Source: Leuconostoc pseudomesenteroides KCTC 3652
GTDB taxonomy: Bacteria > Bacillota > Bacilli > Lactobacillales > Lactobacillaceae
Direction of reading: 5' to 3'
DNA: 64,000 nt
NCBI RefSeq assembly: GCF_014634745.1
Contig: NZ_BMBP01000001.1
Span: 186,001-250,000 of the forward strand
The notes beneath the pieces were generated by a model, which ran no database searches, had not been told where the DNA came from, and was given only the letters and a program-made list of their open reading frames with translations. Below, piece after piece: positions 28,454 through 37,320 of the stretch. Numbering within the stretch: the stretch's first letter is position 1; the number at the start of each line of letters is the position of its first letter. The position numbers and the translations under genes are program-made.

Positions 28454-28573
28454 TTATTTTTTCAAATCGACCAACACCTGCTTCAAAGCATCATGGGCAA
28501 CGTCGTCGTGATCAAGAATACCATTGTCATACACGTTTTGTAAGGCTGCTATTTGTTCTTTTGATAATGCCAT
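28454..28573 (-). CDS. 39-aa ORF downstream of ftsK
   Basis: ATG at 28573 with AGGAG at 9 nt encodes 39 residues (MALSKEQIAALQNV to VLVDLKK), a charged, helical peptide. It lies 36 nt after the ftsK stop and before a shared terminator. The strong ribosome site and codon pattern support a real gene. No function recognised. Confidence 0.65.
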   Translation of the reverse strand: MALSKEQIAALQNVYDNGILDHDDVAHDALKQVLVDLKK

Positions 28574-28609
28574 TATACTAATCTCCTCTTATTTTAAGTC
28601 AATTTTTCT

Positions 28610-30985
28610 TTACTGTTCGATACCAGAACTGCCATCCGAAACATTGACATGTCGCGGTCTTGAACCATCAGCTGGGCCGATATAGCCACTTGCTTCTAAG
28701 TCATCAATTAGGCGTGCAGCTCGATTATAGCCAATCCTAAATCGTCGTTGTAATAACGAAGTCGATGCCTTTTGTTGTTCAATCACAAATTGTAATGCGT
28801 CTTGGAACAATTCATCCTCACTATTACCATCCGACATATCACTACTATCTTGAGCAACTTCTTCGTCTGTCACTGTCATAGCTTCAGAATATTGAACCTC
28901 TTGCTGTGCTTTAACAAATTCTACCACACTAGTAACATCAGCGTTACTAATGAAAGCACCTTGCACACGCTGTGTGGGCTTGCCAGGTGGCGCAAAAATC
29001 ATGTCCCCTCTGCCTAACAACTTTTCTGCACCGTTACTATCCAAAATCGTACGTGAATCAATGCCTGAAGCCGTTCTGAAAGCAATTCTACCAGGAATGT
29101 TACTTTTGATAGTACCATTGACTACTTTAACATCTGGACGCTGAGTAGCCAAAATCATATGAATGCCAGCTGCTCTGGCTTTGGCACCTAATCGGGCAAT
29201 CGAAACCTCAATTTCACTACCAACCGTGCTCATTAAATCTGCAAACTCATCGACAATTGCGACGATATATGGCATTTTTTGCATAATCGGCTCACCTGTT
29301 TCAACGGCATCAGCATTTTGTTTATCAACTGCAGCGTTATATTCACCAATATTACGTTTGCCAAACTGTGCCAGCAATTTATAACGATTTTCCATTTCGT
29401 CAACTACTTTTTGCAATGATTTGGCAGCTTTTCTTGGTTCAGAAACAACTGGTGTCAGCAAATGTGGAATGCCATTATAAATCGATAATTCAACTACCTT
29501 CGGATCAACCATCATCAATTTAACTTCATTTGGCTTAGCACGAAGTAGAATTGAAATGATAATGCCGTTGAGACCCACAGATTTACCAGATCCTGTTGAA
29601 CCGGCAATTAATAAATGTGGCATGGCTGATAAATCGGCCATAATAATATTACCAGTAACATCTCTCCCAAGTGGCACATTTAATGGATTATCATCAAACG
29701 GTGCATGTTCAATCATATCTCGGAACCCAACAGTTGCCTGTGTATCATTTGGTACTTCAATACCAACATATGGTTTCCCTGGAATTGGTGCCTCTATACG
29801 TATTGATTTAGCTGCTAGTGCTAACGCCAAATCATCTGCTAAATTGGCTATACGATTCACTTTAACCCCTTGTCCGGGTTTTAATTCATACTGCGTAACA
29901 GTTGGCCCCAACGACACACTTGTCACTTCAGCTTCCACACCAAAACTTTGTAATGTGTCATGAACTAGGCGTGACTTCTCAGTCAAACTTTTAAATTCTT
30001 TTGTTTGATCCGCCGGAGGTACCTGTGTTAACAAGTCTGCTGACGGCAGCTGATAGTCTGGATTATTTGCTTCTGGTGTATCGGTCGCTAGTGAAACCTC
30101 TTCGTCGCCCTGTGACCCTTTTGGATCGGATTGAGGCAATTCATCTGATGGTTTGTCATCATCAGTCGGCACTGGTCCATTCCACTTGATTTCTGGTTCA
30201 ATAAATTCATGCGTTTGAGGTTGAGAGACATCTTCATTTATATTGTCAGCCTGATTAGCTACTTCTGACGTAGTTGAATGATCAACACCCAAAGGATTGT
30301 CACCATAATCGGTAATATCTTTTTTACGGGTATTTCTTTTAAATAGTGGCTCGCGTTTTGGCGCGTTAGCCCTTTGTTCCTGAATATAGGCCACACCCTC
30401 TTGCGCTTTTTCAACACTTTTTTCAGCAATATCACGTGCTGGAATTCGGAAAAAGATAATCACACCAGCGAATAATAACAGAGTTGTGACAATCCAAGTA
30501 CCAACATTTGACATTAACATGAACAAAACATGGTACACTACAGCACCAATCACGCCACCACCAACTGGGGTGTTAGCTGATTGGTTAACAAAATCTTGTT
30601 TAATAATGCGAATGACTTCATTTACATATCCGGTACCATCTTGCAGCGTATAGGTGAAGAACAGTAAAGAGGAAATAACTTCAATGGCAACAAATGCCAT
30701 GCTGGCTCCTATCCAAAAATGCCCAGCAACTTTCGGCAACTTCCGCATGAGCATATAATATAGTACACCGATTGTTAAGGGGACAATAATTGCTAGGTAA
30801 ATGTTACCAAAGAAAAAGCGGAAAATATTTGCTACAAAAATACCAATCAAGCCCAGCTTAAAAGTACCCAAAACACCTAGAATAGCGCTAATTAATAACG
30901 TCAAATTTCTAGCAAGTGGGTGTTGCTGTTTTTTTGCACGTGAACTCGTAGTTCGTCGTTTTCTGGTTGTTTTTCTGGTCGCCAA
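28610..30985 (-). CDS. ftsK: DNA translocase FtsK/SpoIIIE
   Basis: 791 aa. Four or so membrane spans lie in residues 25-180, followed by a Pro/Asp-rich linker, the RecA-like motor with Walker A GSTGSGKS (462-469) and Walker B IVDEFAD, and the C-terminal winged-helix gamma domain (LLQRRFRIGYNRAARLID). It pumps chromosome ends through the division septum. The start is TTG with GAGGT at 7 nt. A LexA-like box overlaps its promoter. Confidence 0.96.
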   Translation of the reverse strand: MATRKTTRKRRTTSSRAKKQQHPLARNLTLLISAILGVLGTFKLGLIGIFVANIFRFFFGNIYLAIIVPLTIGVLYYMLMRKLPKVAGHFWIGASMAFVAIEVISSLLFFTYTLQDGTGYVNEVIRIIKQDFVNQSANTPVGGGVIGAVVYHVLFMLMSNVGTWIVTTLLLFAGVIIFFRIPARDIAEKSVEKAQEGVAYIQEQRANAPKREPLFKRNTRKKDITDYGDNPLGVDHSTTSEVANQADNINEDVSQPQTHEFIEPEIKWNGPVPTDDDKPSDELPQSDPKGSQGDEEVSLATDTPEANNPDYQLPSADLLTQVPPADQTKEFKSLTEKSRLVHDTLQSFGVEAEVTSVSLGPTVTQYELKPGQGVKVNRIANLADDLALALAAKSIRIEAPIPGKPYVGIEVPNDTQATVGFRDMIEHAPFDDNPLNVPLGRDVTGNIIMADLSAMPHLLIAGSTGSGKSVGLNGIIISILLRAKPNEVKLMMVDPKVVELSIYNGIPHLLTPVVSEPRKAAKSLQKVVDEMENRYKLLAQFGKRNIGEYNAAVDKQNADAVETGEPIMQKMPYIVAIVDEFADLMSTVGSEIEVSIARLGAKARAAGIHMILATQRPDVKVVNGTIKSNIPGRIAFRTASGIDSRTILDSNGAEKLLGRGDMIFAPPGKPTQRVQGAFISNADVTSVVEFVKAQQEVQYSEAMTVTDEEVAQDSSDMSDGNSEDELFQDALQFVIEQQKASTSLLQRRFRIGYNRAARLIDDLEASGYIGPADGSRPRHVNVSDGSSGIEQ

Positions 30986-31016
30986 AACTATTACCTCAAT
31001 ATATTACTAACGCTCT

Positions 31017-31050
31017 ATTTTATCATGTTTAAAATACGAACGCGTGTTCA
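31017..31050 (-). promoter_or_regulatory. ftsK promoter with LexA/DinR-like box
   Basis: Minus-strand extended -10 TGA-TAAAAT (31025-31017). The plus-strand 14-mer CGAACGCGTGTTCA at 31037-31050 matches the Gram-positive SOS box CGAACRNRYGTTYC at 13 of 14 positions and falls on the -35 region. Repression by LexA is inferred. Confidence 0.55.
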
Positions 31051-31112
31051 TCTCGAATTCTTAAGAATTGCTTAACTGTAAACGGGGTCGGAAAATTTCA
31101 ACAATGAAACAC

Positions 31113-31142
31113 AAAAAGCCGCAACCGAAGTTGCGACTTTTA
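31113..31142 (-). terminator. Terminator after tRNA-Glu
   Basis: GCCGCAAC and GTTGCGAC arms (31119-31137) around a CGAA loop; on the minus strand TTTTTG follows. It starts 2 nt beyond the tRNA. Confidence 0.85.
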
Positions 31143-31143
31143 G

Positions 31144-31215
31144 TAGCTCGTGAGAGAATCGAACTCTCGATTCCGCCGTGAAAGGGCAGCGTCTTCGCCA
31201 CTTGACCAACGAGCC
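31144..31215 (-). tRNA. tRNA-Glu (anticodon UUC)
   Basis: 72-nt cloverleaf on the minus strand. Acceptor GGCUCGU pairs with ACGAGCU (one G-U). The anticodon loop is CUUUCAC with stem CUGCC/GGCGG, and the T-arm is GAGAGUUCGAUUCUCUC. CCA is not encoded (ACTA follows). Confidence 0.93.
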
Positions 31216-31252
31216 ATGGTCTTTGTTATTTCGCTGTTGAAACAACTATATA

Positions 31253-31281
31253 ATCATAACAAGTTTTTTTAGTGACGTCAA
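31253..31281 (-). promoter_or_regulatory. Promoter of tRNA-Glu
   Basis: TTGACG (31281-31276), a 17-nt spacer and TATGAT (31258-31253), about 35 nt before the tRNA 5' end. Confidence 0.8.
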
Positions 31282-31285
31282 CCCC

Positions 31286-31798
31286 CTATTTCAGTTTATC
31301 TTGTTCGTAGGTATGAACAGTATCAAGATTGGGAAACGACTGTTGGCGTAGCGCCTCATAAATCACAATGGCAACAGTATTTGATAAATTCAATGATCGT
31401 ATATGGGTGTCATCTTGTGGAATCCGAATGGCCTTTTCTGGATTTTGACGCATAAATACTTCTGGTAAACCAGTCGTTTCTTTACCAAATAGGAAGTAAT
31501 TATCCCCATCTGTCTTTGTATAATCAGGCTCTGTATAATCTTGGTTCGCAAATTTAGAAACCAGATACAAATGATCCGTAGATGCCAACGTTTCCAAAAA
31601 ATCCGGCAAGCTTGGATGCCTTACCAATTGCACGTGGTCCCAATAATCGAGACCAGCCCGCTTAACATGTTTGTCATCTAAATCAAAACCTAGAGGCTCA
31701 ATTAAATGTAAAACAGCGTCCGTACCAGCAGTTGTACGCGCAATGTTACCTGTATTAGCAGGCATTAAGGGTTCAAATAAAACAACATGATTAGTCAT
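31286..31798 (-). CDS. trmL: tRNA (cytidine(34)-2'-O)-methyltransferase
   Basis: 170 aa SPOUT-class methyltransferase; full length for TrmL. Family motifs are NTGNIARTTAGT, FGKETTGLP and RSLNLSNTVAIV. It modifies the wobble position of tRNA-Leu. The ATG overlaps the upstream stop codon (ATGA), so it is coupled to the transporter gene. Confidence 0.93.
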   Translation of the reverse strand: MTNHVVLFEPLMPANTGNIARTTAGTDAVLHLIEPLGFDLDDKHVKRAGLDYWDHVQLVRHPSLPDFLETLASTDHLYLVSKFANQDYTEPDYTKTDGDNYFLFGKETTGLPEVFMRQNPEKAIRIPQDDTHIRSLNLSNTVAIVIYEALRQQSFPNLDTVHTYEQDKLK

Positions 31799-32952
31799 TT
31801 TTCAACGGTTCCTTCCACTTTAAACAATTCTGAATTATGTCGCCACCACTCGTAAATGTGCGTGACAAGAACTTTAACAACAGCGTATGCTGGAACGCCT
31901 AGCACAACACCTAGTACACCAAAGATATGACCGCCACTTAGCAATACGACGATAACTGTGACAGGATGAATAGATAACGCTTCACCTAGAATTTTTGGTG
32001 CAATAACATGCCCCTCTATTGGCTGTTCGATTACCAAAACGATTATCGCCAAAATCAACAATTTTGGCCCACCAGCAATTAACGCTACTGTAAATACCGG
32101 TACTTGGGCAAGAATAGATCCCACATACGGGATCATATTAAAGAAGCCAGCCATTAAAGCCAATAATATACCATACGGCAATCCGATGACGGTGTAACCA
32201 ATCGAGAACATAATGATAACCGCTAAAGCAACACCAAGTTGTCCACGAATGTATTGTGCCACTTGCGAGCTTACTTCTCTCAATAAATGATAAACTGATA
32301 TTTGTGCTTTTTGTGGAAATTTATCAGCCACAACGGCCGAAAATTTATGCCCATCAAGTAACATATAATAAAGAATAAATGGCGTAGACACCATAGTGAC
32401 ACCAATTGAAGTCAATGTCGACGCAAACGAACTAATACCAGCGACACCGCTTGTCAAATACTTTTTACTCCAGTCAATCACATTTTGGTTGATATCAGCA
32501 TTCGTATGATTTAGGTAATCACGAATATATTTAAATTGATCAGAAGCAAATGTATCATTAATAAAACGTTCACTCGTGCGCCAATATTGTGGCCAATTAT
32601 CAATAAATGATACAACTTGCGTGCGCAATACCATGTAAACAGCAACAATCACGCCAGCAATAACTGCTAAAAGTGCAATCAATACAATGCCAATTGACAA
32701 CTTTCTAGGTAAATGAACATGCTTTTCCAACAAATTTACCAATGGGCTTAGCAAATAATATAAAACCCCTGCAATGATGATTGGGGCACCTACTGCCGTA
32801 AATAAAGCTCGCATTGGTTCAAAAACAAATCGAACCTGCCAAGCCAGAAAAATAATCAACAAAATTAGTAGTATGACAATGAGTCCATTGAGTAAGTTGT
32901 TGCCAGAAAACCATCGCCTATACCATGACTGTTGTTCTTGGTCTTTTAACAT
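31795..32952 (-). CDS. AI-2E family transporter
   Basis: 385 aa with about seven or eight membrane spans. Family block GLPYGILLALMAGFFNMIPYVG and the C-terminal IHPVTVIVVLLSGGHIFG are present. Members export varied small molecules (AI-2, sodium). ATG 32952 has GGGGA at 6 nt; the frame is open 40 codons further upstream but without family similarity. Confidence 0.85.
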   Translation of the reverse strand: MLKDQEQQSWYRRWFSGNNLLNGLIVILLILLIIFLAWQVRFVFEPMRALFTAVGAPIIIAGVLYYLLSPLVNLLEKHVHLPRKLSIGIVLIALLAVIAGVIVAVYMVLRTQVVSFIDNWPQYWRTSERFINDTFASDQFKYIRDYLNHTNADINQNVIDWSKKYLTSGVAGISSFASTLTSIGVTMVSTPFILYYMLLDGHKFSAVVADKFPQKAQISVYHLLREVSSQVAQYIRGQLGVALAVIIMFSIGYTVIGLPYGILLALMAGFFNMIPYVGSILAQVPVFTVALIAGGPKLLILAIIVLVIEQPIEGHVIAPKILGEALSIHPVTVIVVLLSGGHIFGVLGVVLGVPAYAVVKVLVTHIYEWWRHNSELFKVEGTVEK

Positions 32953-33078
32953 AAATATTCCCCGATTCATCACGTTTATTATTATTCTACCATAGAAATA
33001 ACAATCGTGTTGCCAGCCAGAACCGTGATGTCTCATCATGCTTTTCTGGCTTATTATCAGCCATGTCGACAAAGAAAT

Positions 33079-33107
33079 TTGTGAAAAGGCTTACATTCGA
33101 GTATAAT
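33079..33107 (+). promoter_or_regulatory. Promoter of pgl
   Basis: TTGTGA (33079-33084), a 17-nt spacer and TATAAT (33102-33107), 30 nt before the pgl ATG. Confidence 0.75.
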
Positions 33108-33136
33108 AAATTTAGACATTTTAAAGGAGTCCTATC

Positions 33137-34168
33137 ATGGCAATTTATAAAATTTTGTTTGGCACCTACACAAAAAGAATCTCAAAGGGATTGTATGAAG
33201 CGGAACTTGATACTGAGAAAAAGCTTTTACAAAATCCGACACTTGTTGGTGAACTCACTAACCCAACCTACCTTGCAGTTTCAAAGGCAAATAAGGTTTA
33301 CGCGGTTGAAAATCGTGATGGTCAAGGTGGTGTTGTCACCTTTGATAACTCTGTACGTCCGCTGGCTGAAATTGATTCACAACTCAGTGAAGGATCTGCT
33401 CCAGCCTATATTGGCGTTGATGAAGCACGCCAATTAGTGTACGCTGGCTACTATCACCGCGGTACTGTGGAAGTTTATCATATTAATGCTGATGGTAATT
33501 TGACATTAACTGATCAATGGCAAAATGAAGGTTCCGGTCCGCGCCCAGAACAAGGTTCATCACACATTCACTTCAGCAATTTAACACCAGATAATCGGTT
33601 AGTTGCTGTGGATCTTGGTGCTGACGAAGTCATTACTTTTGATGTTTCTGATGATGGCAAACTGACTGAAGCGTCACGCTTCAAAACTGAAGCTGGTTTT
33701 GGTCCAAGACATATTCGCTTCTCACCAGATGGTCAATACGCCTACTTACTTGGAGAATTGTCAAGTTTGCTGAGCGTGCTGAAGTATAATTCTGAAGATG
33801 GCTCTTTTGAACACGTTCAAACTGCCTCTACAATACCAACAGACTGGACAGAACATAACGGATCAGCAGCTCTTCGTTTGAGCAAGGACGGACACTACAT
33901 CTATGCCTCAAACCGTGGGCATAATTCAGTTGCCGTGTTCAAAGTTTCAAATCTTGGCGCAGAAATTGAGCGCACCCAACTTATTAGCACTGAGGGGGAA
34001 TTTCCACGTGATATGAATTGGGACAAAGACGAACAATTCTTAGTTGTTGCTAACCAAGATACAGATAACGTATCATTATACGGTCGTGACAGCGAGTCTG
34101 GCGAACTGTCACTTTTGCAAAAAGACTTCGCTATTCCTGAGGGCGTCCGCGTGACTTTTGAATATTAA
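33137..34168 (+). CDS. pgl: 6-phosphogluconolactonase (lactonase family, beta-propeller)
   Basis: 343 aa seven-bladed propeller of the YkgB/Pgl type. Blades carry FSPDGQYAYLLGE, LRLSKDGHYIYASNRGHNS and a conserved GFGPRHIRF. It hydrolyses 6-phosphogluconolactone, which feeds the phosphoketolase route in heterofermentative lactic acid bacteria. AAAGGAG lies 7 nt before the ATG. Monocistronic. Confidence 0.88.
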   Translation: MAIYKILFGTYTKRISKGLYEAELDTEKKLLQNPTLVGELTNPTYLAVSKANKVYAVENRDGQGGVVTFDNSVRPLAEIDSQLSEGSAPAYIGVDEARQLVYAGYYHRGTVEVYHINADGNLTLTDQWQNEGSGPRPEQGSSHIHFSNLTPDNRLVAVDLGADEVITFDVSDDGKLTEASRFKTEAGFGPRHIRFSPDGQYAYLLGELSSLLSVLKYNSEDGSFEHVQTASTIPTDWTEHNGSAALRLSKDGHYIYASNRGHNSVAVFKVSNLGAEIERTQLISTEGEFPRDMNWDKDEQFLVVANQDTDNVSLYGRDSESGELSLLQKDFAIPEGVRVTFEY

Positions 34169-34178
34169 ATTCAACTAC

Positions 34179-34219
34179 AAAACAACCACTTCGAGGGTAC
34201 ACACCCAAGTGGTTGTTTT
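34179..34219 (+). terminator. Terminator after pgl
   Basis: AAAACAACCACTT (34179-34191) pairs with AAGTGGTTGTTTT (34207-34219), with an inner GGGT/ACCC pair and a T-run. Confidence 0.9.
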
Positions 34220-34231
34220 TATATTGCCCGG

Positions 34232-34260
34232 TTGCACTGACAAAAAATTAAGCGTATAAT
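34232..34260 (+). promoter_or_regulatory. Promoter of MFS gene
   Basis: TTGCAC (34232-34237), a 17-nt spacer and TATAAT (34255-34260). The leader of about 80 nt holds a small hairpin, GATTAC/GTAATC. Confidence 0.8.
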
Positions 34261-34347
34261 CAAATCGTTTGAACTATCACAAGACGTCGATAATTCTAAC
34301 CAGCAAATAAAGATTACCTGTGAGTAATCATTTCAAGGAGAATTAAT

Positions 34348-35583
34348 ATGCAACAAACTGGTATGTCCCCGCTCAACGCGCATCACTTTAGTGGTTACCA
34401 AAAAAAGGTAATTGCTTCGACTGCAGCAGGTTTCGGGTTGGAAAACATGGATGTAATGTTTTTATCTTTTACACTATCATCCATGATTGTTGATTTGCAT
34501 ATCTCAGGCGCAGCAGCTGGCCTGATATCATCAATCACAAACTTAGGTATGCTGATTGGCGGTCTCTTTTTCGGCATATTAGCTGACAAGTATGGCCGAG
34601 TAAAAGTCTTTACATACACTATCTGGATTTTTGCAATCGCAACTGCGTTAATGTTTTTTGCCAAGAATGTCTATTGGGTCTATGTCTTGCGTTTTTTGGC
34701 TGGGATAGGTGCCGGCGGCGAATATGGTTCTGGAATGGCTATTATTGCCGAAAGTTTTCCCAAAAGAGCCATTGCCAAAGTGACTTCTCTTTCAGCTATT
34801 GGTGGTCAAGCTGGCGCCATATTAGCAGCTATTTTGGCAGCCGTAATTTTGCCAATGTTTGGTTGGCACGCGCTTTATGTTTTTGGTTTAGTCCCAGTCA
34901 TCTTGATTTTTTTTATTCGCCGACACCTATCGGAAAGTAAAGTATTCACCGATATGAAAGCTAAACAAACCAGCACTGAGTATCGTCCTGGTTCAATTGC
35001 GGCACTATTTGCAACACCAGCACAAGCATGGCAAACAATCGCTTTAATGATTATGGTCATGGTTCAAATTGCTGGCTACTTTGGACTTATGAATTGGTTG
35101 CCTTCCATCATGCAAAAGCGAATTGGACTAAGTGCTTCAAGTTCGTCCCTATGGATGATCGCCACAATAATTGGTATGAGCCTTGGCATGTTAACCTTTG
35201 GCGCCATTATGGATAAATTTGGCGCAAGACGCGCTTATACTATATTTCTAATTGCTTCAGCACTCGCAGTTTTTGTGTTAACAATGGCATCAAACAAAGT
35301 AGAATTACTTCTAGCACAAATGTTAGTTGGTTTCTTTGCAAATGGTATGTATGGTGGCTATGGTGCAATTATGGGCCATTTATACCCCACGGAAATTCGC
35401 GCCACTGCCAATAATACCATCATGAATTTTGGTCGTGCAGTGGGCGGATTCTCAAGTGTTCTCATCGGTTTTCTAATGGATCGCTATTCATTGGTCATCG
35501 TCATGGGATTTCTATCTGTCTTGTATCTGATTAGCCTCAGTGTCATGCTCACCATTCCAAAATTAAAAGCAAAAGCAATCTAA
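34348..35583 (+). CDS. MFS transporter (aromatic acid/metabolite:H+ symporter type)
   Basis: 411 aa, 12 spans. MFS signature between TM2 and TM3 is FGILADKYGRVKVF, with repeat GAIMDKFGARRA in the second half. RFLAGIGAGGEYGSG in TM4 places it near the aromatic-acid or sialate symporter group. Substrate unknown. AAGGAG lies 8 nt before the ATG. Confidence 0.85.
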   Translation: MQQTGMSPLNAHHFSGYQKKVIASTAAGFGLENMDVMFLSFTLSSMIVDLHISGAAAGLISSITNLGMLIGGLFFGILADKYGRVKVFTYTIWIFAIATALMFFAKNVYWVYVLRFLAGIGAGGEYGSGMAIIAESFPKRAIAKVTSLSAIGGQAGAILAAILAAVILPMFGWHALYVFGLVPVILIFFIRRHLSESKVFTDMKAKQTSTEYRPGSIAALFATPAQAWQTIALMIMVMVQIAGYFGLMNWLPSIMQKRIGLSASSSSLWMIATIIGMSLGMLTFGAIMDKFGARRAYTIFLIASALAVFVLTMASNKVELLLAQMLVGFFANGMYGGYGAIMGHLYPTEIRATANNTIMNFGRAVGGFSSVLIGFLMDRYSLVIVMGFLSVLYLISLSVMLTIPKLKAKAI

Positions 35584-35682
35584 AAAGACCTGATTATAAA
35601 ATGAAGTGAACCCAATAACTTGGACAGAATAAAAAATCTGTTCGGAAAGTTATTGGGTTCACTTCAAAAATCAAGTCTTTTT
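35582..35682. terminator. Terminator split by an inserted inverted repeat
   Basis: Outer arms AAAAAGACcTGATT (35582-35595) and AATCAaGTCTTTTT (35669-35682) form a 13-of-14 bp stem ending in a T-run. The loop is not a few bases but 73 nt, most of which is a separate perfect hairpin (35602-35666). It serves the MFS gene on plus and the ABC gene on minus. Confidence 0.7.
35602..35666. mobile_element. 65-nt MITE-like inverted-repeat element
   Basis: The left arm 35602-35621 and right arm 35647-35666 are exact 20-bp reverse complements (TGAAGTGAACCC outward), followed inward by GGACAGA and TCTGTTC. The ends TGAACCCAATAACTTGGACA resemble terminal repeats of IS150-group IS3 elements. AAAA flanks both sides as a direct repeat. 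No coding capacity. Mobility is inferred. Confidence 0.5.
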
Positions 35683-35697
35683 TAATAGCTCATAATA

Positions 35698-37173
35698 TTA
35701 ACGAGATGTCTTGTTCATACGATTTTCAGCATAACCCAACGCACGACTAATACCAAATGTTAAGACAAAGTAGATTAATGATGTAATCACCAATGGGAAA
35801 AATGGCTTAAAAGATGCACCTTGGACAACACCCGTTTGGAACATCAACTCACCAACACCAATGACGGATACAACAGATCCTTCCTTAATGACTGTCACAA
35901 ATTCATTACCCAAAGCCGGCAAAATGTTTTTAACAGCTTGTGGCAAAATAATATAGCGCATTGCCTTGCCTTTAGATAATCCTAATGAACGAGCCGCTTC
36001 GTTTTGACCATTATCAACGGAGTTAATACCGGAACGGATGATTTCTGCCACATAGGCGGCAGAATTTAATCCCATTGCTAAAGCACCGGCCGCGAAAGCA
36101 GATAAGTTAAAGCCAATCACTTGTGTACCGAAAAATACCATAAACGCCTGAACAAGCAATGGCGTGCCACGGACATATTCGACATATATATTACCAATTG
36201 CTTTTAGGATAAAATTAGGTGACAACTTAAATAATGCAAATACCGTACCTAATATAACACCAATCACAACAGCAATAGCAGCTAACGCTAGTGTTAGCAA
36301 TGTGCCTTTAATAAATAAGTTACCGTACTTCGCCCAGAAAGACTGATCAGCAAACATTAACTTATTGGCTTTTTTCTGATATGCCGCCAATTTTCCAGAT
36401 TTTACAATATTAGTGATTGAAGCATTAATTTTTGACTTCAAGACTGGTGAGTTTTTGGGCATCGCCACTGAAACTGCCCCTTCACCTGAAGCAGGCTTTG
36501 GATAAATAATTTTGAAAGTTTTATTTTGTTGTGTATATGCTTTAGAAATTGGTTCATTCAAGACAATTCCAGCTATTTTGCCAGTCGATAACTGTGCAAC
36601 CAAATCAGGCACTTTTTGCAGGCTAACTAATGTTGAGCTACTCATGTTATCTTGAACATAAGTTTCTTGAGTTGTTTGTTTTTGAGCACCAATTTTTTTA
36701 CCAGCAAAGGATGACAAGTTACTCGAATACTTGCTAGCATCCTTTTTGAGAACCATTATCGTTTGTAATGGTTTCAAATACGCTTCCGAAAAGTCAACAA
36801 CTTGTTCACGTTCCGGTGTTGCATTGATACCTGAAATGATAACGTCGATTTTACCGGTTTGTAGGGCACCTATCAGACCATCAAATCCCATTTCTTTAAT
36901 AACTGGCTTAACGCCTAAGTCCTCGGCTATTTGCTTAGCCATGTCAACTTCAAAACCAACAATTTGATCGCGACCATTAACGGTCGCATGAAATTCAAAA
37001 GGGGCATAATCAGCTGACAAACCAATGACTAATGTGCCTTTCTTCTTAATTTTAGTCAAAGCAGGATCAGTGGTTGCCGCGCTGACCTTGCTTTGACCTA
37101 AAATGCCTGCAAATGGCATTAACATAATTGAAAGCATTGTTACAATCATTATTTTTTTAATTATTTTCTGCAT
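35698..37173 (-). CDS. Amino acid ABC transporter, fused substrate-binding protein and permease
   Basis: 491 aa. Signal peptide (1-32), a type 3 solute-binding domain (about 45-275; PFEF, GFDGLIGALQTGKIDVI), then a GlnP-like permease domain (about 285-485) with VRGTPLLVQ and EAARSLGLSKGKAMRYIILPQA. Probably glutamine/polar amino acid uptake. No ATP-binding subunit gene lies next to it, so it must use one encoded elsewhere. AAGGAGA lies 9-10 nt before the ATG. Confidence 0.92.
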   Translation of the reverse strand: MQKIIKKIMIVTMLSIMLMPFAGILGQSKVSAATTDPALTKIKKKGTLVIGLSADYAPFEFHATVNGRDQIVGFEVDMAKQIAEDLGVKPVIKEMGFDGLIGALQTGKIDVIISGINATPEREQVVDFSEAYLKPLQTIMVLKKDASKYSSNLSSFAGKKIGAQKQTTQETYVQDNMSSSTLVSLQKVPDLVAQLSTGKIAGIVLNEPISKAYTQQNKTFKIIYPKPASGEGAVSVAMPKNSPVLKSKINASITNIVKSGKLAAYQKKANKLMFADQSFWAKYGNLFIKGTLLTLALAAIAVVIGVILGTVFALFKLSPNFILKAIGNIYVEYVRGTPLLVQAFMVFFGTQVIGFNLSAFAAGALAMGLNSAAYVAEIIRSGINSVDNGQNEAARSLGLSKGKAMRYIILPQAVKNILPALGNEFVTVIKEGSVVSVIGVGELMFQTGVVQGASFKPFFPLVITSLIYFVLTFGISRALGYAENRMNKTSR

Positions 37174-37210
37174 ATCCGAATCTCTCCTTGTGTTGTATCA
37201 CAATAATAAC

Positions 37211-37239
37211 AGTTTACGCGATAATGAATTTTTATGCAA
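37211..37239 (-). promoter_or_regulatory. Promoter of ABC transporter gene
   Basis: TTGCAT (37239-37234), a 17-nt spacer and TAAACT (37216-37211), about 38 nt before the ATG. Confidence 0.75.
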
Positions 37240-37293
37240 TAATATTTTCTGTTTATACAAATAATAACTGCATATTATTATTTTTTATTCATT

Positions 37294-37316
37294 AAAAAAA
37301 CTCGCCGAAGCGAGCT
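37294..37316 (-). terminator. Terminator of rnpB
   Basis: CTCGC and GCGAG (37301-37305 and 37310-37314) around a CGAA loop (UUCG on the minus strand), followed there by seven Ts. Confidence 0.9.
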
Positions 37317-37320
37317 CACC

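Noticed and set aside
31056-31069. Palindrome AATTCTTAAGAATT upstream of ftsK
   Set aside because: AT-rich, outside the core promoter, and with no link to a known regulator. The nearby LexA-like box is the better supported signal.
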